Of a DNA stretch of 64,000 bases, positions 23,184-33,282 are shown piece by piece; the stretch's first letter is position 1, and every line of letters begins with the position of its first letter. The stretch covers positions 62,001 to 126,000 of the forward strand of contig JAEMHR010000056.1 of NCBI GenBank assembly GCA_016490725.1, in the 5' to 3' direction. Position numbers and translations under genes: made by a program. The notes beneath the pieces are model-generated. The model was not told the origin of the DNA. It searched no databases and worked only from the letters and a program-made list of their open reading frames with translations. This DNA is from Amphichorda felina (lineage: Eukaryota; Ascomycota; Sordariomycetes; Hypocreales; Bionectriaceae).

Positions 23184-25652
23184 CTAGTAGGACAGCGGCG
23201 GGGTGTAGTCGTTGAGAACCCAGTCCATCTGCTCCGTACTGGTGCCATTGAACAGACGATCCGATATCTGTGGCTGATGTTAGCGAAAGATTCCACACTA
23301 CCAGGGCCATTATAAACTCGCCATAAATTCCAAGTCACCAAGGAGCCCAGCTGGTGGTGTCCAGGAAATCTGATCCAACTCCTCCAAGAACCCCTCGGGC
23401 CGATCCTCTGCCGCCCTGTCCTCAAGCAGGTGCAGACAAGTCTCGCTGGCCTCCTCGGCCGCCTTGACCAGCAGTCCCGCCAATTCCTCCTCTCCAGTGC
23501 CCTGTATGAGCCCTTCTATCTGGGCGCGCATCAGGGCTTGGAACAAGTACCCTTTGGGATTCGTCTCGCCCGCCTTGATGCACTCGGCGAGCCAGGTCTT
23601 GCCGTCATCTAGTACAGAGAGCAGGTCCGGGCGCAGGAGAGCCGGGCCAAAGCCATCATTCTCCCGCAGCTGCTCGCGGAGTTCTAGTGCCACGGTGACG
23701 ATGGCGTGGAGGCTGACTGTACGGAAGAAGCCCGTGCTGCACTTGATGAAGCGCGCCAGGATATCTTCGCCCTCGTCGGGACCCTGGCTGCGGGATGTGG
23801 TGATGAGAGATGATGGGTACGCCGCACACCAGATTTTGAGCATGCTGTCGACGGCCGTCTTGCGTGAATATATAAAGGATGAGTTGCGAAAAGCGTGGTC
23901 GAAGAACGGGGCGTGAAGGGATGAGATGTAGCGGTGCATGATGAAATCGGCCACCCTAAAGGCGAAAGGAGACGAAGTACCGCCGCAACCAGGGCTTGAC
24001 CGGTCGCACGATTGGAGAGTCTTGCAAAAGTCTTTGTAGGATGCTCTAAGTTCCTTGTCGAGGCGTAGTGCGTCCTCGTACCTAATCTTAGAATCTGTGT
24101 CGTTGAGATATTTGGTGATCGCGAGGCGCAGGGGAAGTGTCTTGCGGAGAGCCCTCGCAACGGTCATCTGGGTGAACTCGCGCTCTGGTTTAGGGACTGG
24201 GCCCTCGGTTGTAAGTTGTTCATCGTCAAAGTTACCGGGAGGCTGCGTATCGAAATCCTTTAGGGACATGAGCGGTGGCCCGCCGGAGGACATGGTGGAC
24301 TGCAGGCAGAGCTCGAGGATCGTGTTCCACACCCTGCGCCTCATCTCGGCAGAGTAGGTCGATTGGTTAGGGAACAAGGCGGGATCCCTATGTAGACCCA
24401 TGTAAATAGCCGTGCGGAACAGGGAGCCCGCGGCAATCCAGATAGCCCCAACGTTATTGACTACCATCTCGCGGCCAAGGAGAAGAAGCAGATGGACCTG
24501 TATGAAGTCTATATTGAGGCGGGATTTGTGTCTCGGGTTAGAGGCCCAGGCCTGGCTCTGGTATACCCAACTAGTGGCGGTGGTGCGCAAAGATTGGCGT
24601 TCGTCATAGGTCAAGCTGCCTAGGGCAAGAACTAGTTTGAGCTTGACAAGAAAGGCCGGGTCAGGCTTTGAATCCGACATCCAGAGCTCCTCGTAGTCTC
24701 GCCGGAAGGTGGGAACGTGGAGGATGCGGTAGACGGTCTCGATGGTGCGCAGATAGCATTCGACCAGCTCGTCAGCGACCTCCTTGGATGGAAGGTCCGG
24801 TGTCAGGGGTGCCGGCCACTCGGGAGTTCGTCTCGCTTTGATTTCCCTTGCGATAGCTTTGCATTTCCTCATTGTATATACAGCCTTGGATGACTCGTCC
24901 CGCACATACGGCTCCATGGCCAGGACAAGGTCTCGAAACTGGAAAGGGGGTTAGATGACCACGTTGGAAAAACTAGAGGGAAAGATGACAGACCATTATG
25001 AAACCACTGTTGATCCAATGACTTTGGCCAAAGAGACGCTTCTTGTGAACAACGCTGCGGGAGCTGACCTCGGTGTGACCGAAGAAGTTGCCACCGTGCT
25101 CGATGTGGAATGCTCCCGTTATCCCGGACGACAGTGTTTCAATTCCGGTTTGCGGGGTGGTGGTTGACCGAGGAGGAGGAGTTGAGCGCGTCTGAGAGAG
25201 CTTTGCCTCTAGTTCCTTGACGCGGTTTCTCAGGACATCGACCTCATCTTGATCAGGGAGACTCGTGGCGGCTGAGCGGGGACCGAGGGAGGCTGACTGA
25301 TGACTTGCCGTAGGGCCGGACGCAGTGCTCCGGGTGGTTGGAGTATCTTGGGGAGTCTTGTAATTGGCCTCTACGGATTCTCTTGATTCACCGGATTCGG
25401 CGACGCGCTCAGGAAGACGAGGCTGACGCTGTTGCTTGTGTGGTTGTTGCTGCGCGTTGTAGACGCAGGTGTTTGTGGTGGAGCGAAGGCAGTTGTTACA
25501 GGGCAGTTCCCGATTACAGCGGATTTTGCGTTTCCTGCATAGAGTGCAGGAGCTAATATCGATGCCATGATCAGTCTTGGGTGTTCTGAGAATCCTGTTC
25601 AATTTCCGACATACACAGCTGGCCTCCGACGACGACGCTCTGGTTCGGGCAT
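23184..25652 (-). CDS. Zn2Cys6 transcription factor with fungal-specific middle homology region
   Basis: Proposed minus-strand exons: 25652-25615, 25552-24994, 24938-23322 and 23267-23184 (765 residues). Exon 1 encodes MPEPERRRRRPAV; its GTATGT donor and TATTAG acceptor join directly to SCTLCRKRKIRC, giving a cluster CX2CX6CX5CX2CX7C at Cys 15, 18, 25, 31, 34 and 42. A leucine-zipper-like DVLRNRVKELEAKLSQ follows at about 125-145. The fungal transcription factor domain runs from VECYLRTIETVYRILHVPTFRRDY to about residue 500, including GAIWIAAGSLFRTAIYMGLH. The second intron uses GTCTGT. The last intron is probably GC-AG (23321-23268): without it the protein ends at EFMASL, and with it the protein gains 27 residues ending NDYTPPLSY. 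The target genes are unknown; it faces a decayed oxygenase-like locus. Confidence 0.85.
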
Positions 25653-26114
25653 GGTCCTAGGACTCTAGGACTCTAGGAGGGGATGCCAATAACTGTGATA
25701 GACACAAATCACGTACCCCAGTGCCAATGGACATTCATCAGCCCAAGAATATTGCAGGAGCGAGGGTGAGAAAAAGAAAGGTGAGTTGCTGGGCTGATGC
25801 CCATGTTGAGGTGAAGAAGGTAGAAGTAGGTGGAATTTGCCGAGTCCGACTCTTAAGTCCGAGTCCGAATGGTGTCAGCCGCCTTCCGTGTCTGCTAAGT
25901 ACTCGTAGTAGGTAAGGTAGGTGTAATCTGTACCTGGGTAATCTGTACCTAATCTGGAAGTCAGCGCTCGAGGACTGTGTCCAATGCTTCACGTTTTCTT
26001 CAGCACCTTGTCGCCCTTGATTTGTTTGATTTTCCGATCCGTATCTCCTTACCTAGTAGCTCGTGCAAAGACGTAACCCATTCTCAGCTTTCAGCTAAAC
26101 ACAATGATACCATC
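25653..26114. promoter_or_regulatory. Divergent spacer between C6 regulator and oxygenase pseudogene
   Basis: About 460 bp. It contains a run of GTA/GTACCT-rich short repeats (25898-25955) of the kind seen elsewhere in intergenic parts of this window. No gene seen. Confidence 0.5.
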
Positions 26115-29100
26115 ATGGTAGTAGACGAAATGAACAGTAACCGGGGGTCAGATGGGCCCCCCGCCCACAATTTCCACGACGCGTCTTCCTGTATATTGGG
26201 ACGCGTCCAACGTCGATATTCACGTCTTTTTGACGTTGTCCCTTTCCCATCTTATCTGCGTAACTCCTTCAGACCGAGGAATCCATCGGAATTGGCCCAA
26301 GGACATCGGCATAGTTGGCCTTCCCCTGTCCGACGTCCAGGCCAAGGATCTCATCCATAAGAGCCATCAGGCACCCTTTGGCAAGGGGAGCGACATCATT
26401 GTCGACACCGATGTGCGCAGAACATGGGAGATCAATGCCGACCAACTCGAGTTCCGCAAGCCCAGCAAGGACTGGGACCTGTACGTCCAGGGACTGGAGA
26501 AGAGGATCCGCCAAGAGCTCGAACTCACTGCCAATGTCCTTGCCGAGCTATACAAGCTGTTGGTCTACGAAGAGGGCGCCATGTCTAAGCCACATGTCGA
26601 GTGAGTCCAACCTTGCCGTCGTTCCACGAGGGCGGAGATGTTGTTCTCAAGCACGGCACCCTCACCGAGACGTACGCCTCTTCCCAGTTCCGCCAATCCT
26701 CTGCTTGCTGGTACTCAAATGTCGAGCACGAGGTCAAACCAGTCAAATCCGGCTATCGCCTGGTCCTCACGTACAAACTCGCTCTCCACGGCTCCAACAA
26801 CGTTCCTCGCCTCCAGATGCCACCGTCACCCCCGTGAACCAGGCGTACCAGAAATGGCGCCGCCAAGGGAGAGCTAGACAAGTCTCCCCTTATTTACCTG
26901 ACCGACCATATGTACTCTCAAGCCTTCCTCAGCGAGGCCAATCTCCAAGGATCGGACCGGGGCAAGCTGCAGATGCTTCGCCAGGCGTCCGAGGCCCATG
27001 GCTTCGATGTTCTTCTAACGACGCTAGGGAAACCCGAGTTTGGATCGTGCGCCCACGAGTGGGGAGATAGATGCGATGACGAGTCGCCTGAACCCGGGTA
27101 TATACACCATCTTGGAGAGGTCTTTGAAGAGATGCACAAGTTGACCAAGGTGGCTACTTTGGAGGGACTCGAGGTGGGTAAGAGTCTGGATCTGGATCCC
27201 GATACTATTATCCAGGAGGACCCGTTTTGCGGCCCGATGAGGAGGACTATAACGGCTTCATGGGGAATTCTGTGAGCATACTCAGTCTCACACACAAAAG
27301 TTCTCGCAACATGTCTAGCTAATACCACGATCCAGGGCCCCGATGCAACACACTTCTATCGACTCTCGGTAAACCATTTGTTAAACCACCACCTGGTTAC
27401 CCTTTGCTAAGTCTCCCAGGGTATTATCATTCTGCCTTGTGAAACAACTTTCTGAAGCCTGCTTGGGGAGCACATTCACCCCAGTAATTTCGTCTCCGTG
27501 TTGGATTTTGCCTGCAAGGCAGTGTACAGGAACCCACGGCCCATCTTAGTGCAACAAGTCAAGGATATTTTCCAACACGTCATTCGATCCAGAGCCAACA
27601 GTTCATTAGAACCCAGGCAAATTTCTGCCATGTTTCAGTTTGCAGTTCTAGCCGATGATCCGTCCACCGCCTCTTTGATCATCAATCCTAACAGATCATA
27701 GGACATTCCAAGGGGAACCCTCACTTAGATCCCCAGTTATCCGGACGCCATCAAGGATGCCAAGTTTTCCCGTCGGGAACCAATGTGAGCGAACCTCCTC
27801 GCCCCTTCCGGAGTATGATGCTCTCTAACCATGATATGGGCAGCTTCCAGAAAGTAGTGACTTATATACCAGCCTTACAAGACAAGATAGAAGGCATCAA
27901 CTGCATCTGCTCTAAACCATGCGACGCATGGGAGCCCCGCTTTCACACCAATGACGGTGTTGACAGACTAGGAATATCGAGCCCTGATCACGCCAACGAT
28001 CCTGGGGCCAAGGGGAAGACCGTTCAGGCGCACTTCTACAAGGCCGCATTTGAGAGGCTCTTGGCTGTTGACCTACTTAAACATAGCTTAAGTATGGGGG
28101 GTGGCTATTCGCTTATGCGCATGGTGGCTTCTCACTACGACGCGGGCTACGTTGTCGAGAGGTAAGTACTTCCACTGATTATAGTAAATATATGTTAGCT
28201 GACACCTAAGGCACCGCTAGGCTTGGCCCTGTGCTCCGGAGACATGCTGACAAGACCCCGTTCATGTTTGGCTGCCTTACTATCATGCGCAGACAGATGG
28301 ATCGCAACGAATCTCGCCTATACACCAGGGATTCAACACTACGAGAATTCTGGGGCTCGCTGATGGATGAAGCGCTGAAGCAAATGCGGTTTAAGCCGTC
28401 GGTCCCACTTCCTGTGAACTCCTTGCTGGCCACTTCACAGCTCACACACAGCCTCTTGACAGATATCCTAGGGTTCCACATGGCAGACTCACAATCCGGC
28501 GAGTCGGAAGAAACGAGGAGGCTAGGGAGCACTCGAGTAAAAGCCCTCCTTGATTCTGTCTGCCGCCAATCATGGAGGCTCGAGGGACCCAAGTACCAAG
28601 CGACTGTCCTTTTCCCCCTCCTGAGTGCGCTCCTAGTACTGATGGACAAATATAAGATCCTGTCTGATAACACGTAGTGCCGGGAGGCCATCTGCCGAGT
28701 TCTTATTAACCTGCGCTTCCACTGGGTCGGCGTGGAGCCGCCGCCAGCAGAACAGGTAGTGCTACCCAGTGTGTCGTGCCCGTGCAACGACTGCGCTTCC
28801 CTCAATGCGTTCCTGGGGGACAAAGCCAAGGACAAGTGGATGTACTCGTTGTACAAACGCCAGCGGCAGCACATCCATCAGCAGATTGATGGACATTGGG
28901 ATCTGCATCGCCAGCTCAGCCACAACACCCTCCGGTCCAGAGAGCCGCAGACGCTGGTGGTGACGAAGCCACGGAGCTCTGGATTGAAGAGAATGCAGGA
29001 CTGGGAAACGAGGTTAAGTATGCGCAGACCATAATTAGAAATATGAATTAGGGGAAGCAATGGGTGAGGATGGGGGAGAACCCGTGGAGGGCCATGGTGG

Positions 29101-29345
29101 TGCGGTAGTTTGGAGTAGATGAGTAATAAGCATAGCTTAGGGATATATGAAGGCTGTTAGTAAGGAGGTTGGCCTCCCTGACCTGGAGCTGGAGCCCGTG
29201 GTGACGAGACATGTGGGAGCAACAATTTCCGGCAACGCGCCGCCGCCAGGGAACGCACCGCCTCAGGGGTTCAAGAGGAAGTCGGCGGAAGGCAGCGAGC
29301 CAGCCCGCAAGCGGTGTCATTGGCCTGACGGGAGATGATGGCTGA
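26115..29345 (+). pseudogene. Decayed 2-oxoglutarate/Fe(II) oxygenase-like gene
   Basis: Fragments in changing frames line up in order with a fungal protein family carrying a prolyl-4-hydroxylase-like Fe/2OG domain: VGLPLSDVQAKDLI and VDTDVRRTWEI (26300-26440), AELYKLLVYEEGAMSKPHV (26545-26600), FHEGGDVVLKHG and SNVEHEVKPVKSGYRLVLTY (26620-26790), EAHGFDVLLTTLGKPEFG (26985-27045), EEDYNGFMGN (about 27238-27268), GPDATHFYRLS (27336-27368), then C-terminal CPCNDCASLNAFLGD (28770-28820), PQTLVVTKP (28945-28975) and a tail ending VIGLTGDDG. The HxD iron site is lost where a GTGAGT donor at 26601 is followed directly by mid-exon sequence, indicating a deletion. At least three frame changes (about 26800, 26870 and 27232) and stops at 27702 and 28675 prevent one product. 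Two internal introns still look intact. A short translated piece cannot be excluded. Family recognition is from memory. Confidence 0.75.
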
Positions 29346-30579
29346 GAAGCGCGCTACAAGTATGTACGATAATGGAACATGACCGAGTACTATTCGTACC
29401 TGTCGCTGGAATGCGGCAGCGGACCGAGACGCTCCAGAAAATGGAGCCCTGGGTAACTCTAAACCAACGGGGCGCGCCGAACCAGCATCAGAGTGACCAG
29501 ACCCAGGGATTCCAGGGGCCTACAGAGTAGAGGGCCACCAGAGCCAGGTTTGGCGGGGCGTCTGGGGCGTTGGAGGCGTTGAAGGGGTTTTAACTAGGCG
29601 TTGGAACGGGCAGTTGAGTTGAACTGGGGTCCTGCATCATTGCGTCAACGCAAACGCACTCGCCTGCGAACTGGCAAAATCCGGAAAGTTGGAAGTTGGC
29701 AGTGCGGGACAGGGAAACTTGGAACCCCAAGGGAGAGGCAGACAAACGCTCGTACAAACACTGATGGGCCTTCTATCCCGTCCAGCACTAGGCGCCTGGC
29801 CCCCCGCTCCCACCCTGGCTCGTGATCGAGGGAGGGTCGGCTGGTGTCATCATCCACCTGTGCTTCATGCAGCCCACTGCCGCCCGCCACCCATGGGTAC
29901 CAGTCAGCCTGTGAGGCAGCCAAACTGCCAAAAGACCACCAAGCCAACAGCCCGCCCGCTTCCATAGACTTACCTGGCTTTGCGTCAGCAAAACTCTTTT
30001 TCCCTTTTCCTGCCAACATTAACTTTTGGCGTTCTTCCGGAAGACCGGGTGCAACAGACTTCCCAGCGGGAAGTCGCATGGTCTGGACCGAGTCTCCCAG
30101 CACACCTCATACTCCGACTTCTCGCCTCTCCAGAGGTCTTCTCCTGTGCCAGGCTCTCTCTCTCTCTGCCCGATTCCATCCCGTTACCAGGCTGCGCTGT
30201 CTTGAGCAGTGCCGGTTTTCCCGCTTTCCAGAGCCAACCATTCAGCTCTGCTGCTAGCCGCCGCCAGCTGAGGGGACTCCTCAACCACACGACAAGGCTG
30301 CGGGTATTGGGATCACGTTGCCTTTGGCTCAAGTGCCTCCTGTTCCACCTGACTCTCGGGTCCCTCTCCCCCTCAGCGGTAGATAACCACAGATCGGACA
30401 GCTCAGGCTCTGTCCCTTATTCTCACGCATACGTTGCGTCGATCTACCACATATTTCTGGAGTTGGCGTCATAGGAGAGCTGAGCTGCCCTCACAAAATT
30501 ACCCCGCCGACACCTGTATCAGGCCGTCAGCTCTTATCTCAGTCACCGTCACCACAGCGGCCCAACTCCAGAGCACATC
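29346..30579. other. Intergenic region upstream of the Arg-rich protein gene
   Basis: About 1.2 kb. It is C/T-rich towards the 3' end, consistent with a promoter and long 5' leader. Open frames here (for example 29844-30257) have no family resemblance I can see. Confidence 0.5.
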
Positions 30580-32314
30580 ATGGCAGGTCGCGGCCCCCGG
30601 ATGACCGAGTTCGAGGAGCGGGACTATTACCCTCCTCCTCCTCGCCGCTCAGAGCCAGACTTTCAAGAGTACGACCGCCGCCGCGTTGTCACTCGCAGCC
30701 CCCCGCCCCGCCCCCGCGAGTTGGATAGAACACCTGCTTTCCTCCGCGAGGATGCCCGCCGCAACGACGCTGGGCCCATGGTCCTCCGCCAGCGCCAGGT
30801 TGAGACGTTCGATCGCCAGCGCCGCAGTCCCAGCCCCGCCCGTGTACGCGAGGAGCGCTTCATCCGCCGACCCCGGAGCGTATCTCCTCCGCGCAGGTAC
30901 CCTCCCGAGCGTGAGTTTGAAGAGTCCCGCACCAAGACACGTTTCGTCGAGAAGGAACGCTTCCGGAGCCCGTCCGTCGAGCGACGCAGGTCCCCGCCGC
31001 CCCAACCCATCCGGTACATGGAGCGACCACGGTCTCCGGAGCGTGACCGTGAGCGTATCCGCACTCGTATAGTCGATCGACAGCGGGAGCGGTCCTTGTC
31101 GTCGTCGTCATCGTCGTCGTCCTCGTCTTCTGCAGAGCCTCCAAAGCCTATCCGCGGACCAACTATAGAACGGGAGGTGATTACACATTACAGAGATATC
31201 GATCACGGTATGCCAAATAGCCCACCCAGCCTTCGAGCGTGTCTTGTTACTGACCCATGGGGCAGGCGTCGTAAAGGCGAAGCCACCTAGCCCACCTCCG
31301 ATGCCACGGCCCATCTACCGGGAGCGCGAGCGTGAGCGTGGGCGCGAGACCGACATAGACATTTCCCTGTCCAAGAACCGAACCGAAGTTGAAATCTATC
31401 GATCGAGCTCTCGCTCCAAGAGCCGCCCTCGTTATCGAGACAATGAGCTAGTTGTGCAAGACACCCGCCGGCGGCGAGCACACTCGGCGGCGCCAGTCTA
31501 CTCCCCGACAGAGGAGGAAGGCGAGTACATCACCCGGAAAATCGATTCCCGAGGTTACCCTGGCGAGGCCTGGCATGGCGCGACCAGGGATTGGGGTATC
31601 ATCGACGTGCCGCCTGGTACAGAGCGGGTGCGCATGGATGGCGCTGGCGGAGGGGCTACCGACACTCAATGGGCCAAATACAGTGGGGTAAGGCGTACCA
31701 AGTTTATCCCCGAGAGAGACGAGGCTCCTAGGCCTGCGCCCCAGGAACCTCCCCGCGAGCGTCACCGTGGCCGGACCCGCGGTGACGTGGACGTGGACGT
31801 GGACGTGGATGTCTGGGATCGGGATCGGAGGCTGGAGGTGGATGTCGATATCGACATCGACAGGAGAGTCGACCGCAGATACGCCCGTCCCCCGGCACCT
31901 CCGCCGCCTCCCGCCCCGCCATCCAAGGAAATGTGGACGGAGATCAGCAAGGACCTCGTGGTCAAGGAGGCCATCGAGGAGATGGGCTATGAGTACGAAG
32001 ACACGCCCATGTTCCTCTACGTCATGAAATATCTCCGATATGTAAGTGCTTTTTTACACGCTCTCTACAGGGCAGATGAAATCAGATGCTGACGGACACT
32101 GCAGGAGGAAGTTCTCCGGCTGGTCGAACTCTCCGACGAGATCAGACGATACCGCAAGGAACGCGTGCGCGAGATTCGGTGGGAGACGGACTGGCGGGAC
32201 GACTGGGACAGGCGACACCGTCACCATCTCCACCAGCGGGCAGAGCCGTGGGACGAGGAGCGTTGGAAGGAGCGCGAGGTTATTTATGACAGCCGCAGGC
32301 CCTTCTACCGCTGA
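30580..32314 (+). CDS. Conserved Pezizomycotina Arg-rich low-complexity protein
   Basis: Three exons, 30580-31207, 31266-32041 and 32105-32314, encode 537 residues. Introns are GTATGC...GCAG and GTAAGT...GCAG; splicing gives DIDHGVVKAKPPSPPP and MKYLRYEEVLRLVELSDEI in frame. The first 400 residues are basic and disordered: RSPSPAR-, RPRSPERDRERIR- and ERERERGRE-type stretches, a poly-serine run at about 173-184, a DVDVDVDVDV run near 400 and a poly-proline stretch. The folded C-terminal part (about 430-500) has EISKDLVVKEAIEEMGYEYEDT, LYVMKYLRYEEVLRLVELSDEI and a charged helix. I recall this ending as a domain of unknown function (possibly Pfam DUF8035) widespread in filamentous ascomycetes; the number is uncertain. 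RS/RE-like composition suggests a nuclear or RNA-linked role, which is only an inference. Confidence 0.85.
31786..31872 (+). repeat. GACGTG-type tandem coding repeat (Asp-Val)n
   Basis: Tandem GACGTG units, then GTGGATGTCGATATC-type units, encode runs of alternating Asp and Val/Ile in the Arg-rich protein. Confidence 0.85.
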
Positions 32315-33282
32315 TTTCCTCCGCGGGAAGTCCATCCACATGATGGATTCCACACGAGTATCGGATCTGGATCCTAACATAGGACGGCACAGGTAGGCAT
32401 TGACTTTCGGTTTCGGCTTTGGATGGATGGATCTAGCCTGGATCTCCCCCGCTCGGGACAATGACGAATTACGACTGATCTCAAATAGAGATTGTGAATT
32501 AGCTCATGGCATGCAAGGGACTCGTGATATTGAAGATCAAGAATGTTACATTAATAGATTGGCTCCGAATGCGTTCCGAAAGGCGTGCAACAGCGTGATC
32601 GGCAGAGACCCATTGGTCGTGTGTATCGGATGGACGGTGCACAGGACGGGGTCCCATCATCGTGACGGGCAACAACCGAGTGAAGTGGATACGACGCGGC
32701 TTATATTACGCCTTTGGTTTGACAACTACGGAGGATTCACGACCTTACCACCGGCTAGCACCGGGGTGCTGCGCTGGCAATGCGCAGGCAATGCGCAAGA
32801 TGCGTTACGCGCGCCCCCTTGCACCGCATTCTGGATCCAGCAGTTACCCGGCCCCAGACTTTTCGTGGCCAGTGTTTGACAAGTAGTGTCGGCGTCGCGC
32901 AGCCAACTGGGCCCAAAGTATAATTGACGGTTGCCACCAGCCACTGGTGGTCTCAGTGTCTGTGGATGCGTGAGTCAATCCCAGAGCCTTTAGTGTGTCA
33001 TGGGATTTATTGGCTCCCCCGTCATCGGATGTCGACTCCATACCTTGCCATCTCTACCCGAACTTTTTTGCCCCGGTCACGCAACAACTCCTCCACACTT
33101 GGGTAGACGTACCCAAACCTCACGATAATTTTTGTCCGTCCAGGAGTTAGCATCTTTTGCCAGAACTGCTCTCTGATTTCTTAATTCTTTTCCTCCCCTT
33201 TGCTTTTTACCAAGGCGCTGGCCGAGACTGCTTGACCTGACCCCTCGCCACCCTACCCATTACCCCGCCATCCACCTCGAAA
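32315..33282. other. Intergenic, promoter of 2-isopropylmalate synthase
   Basis: About 970 bp without a recognised gene. It should contain the leucine-pathway promoter; I did not find an unambiguous Leu3-type CCGGNNCCGG palindrome. Confidence 0.5.
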
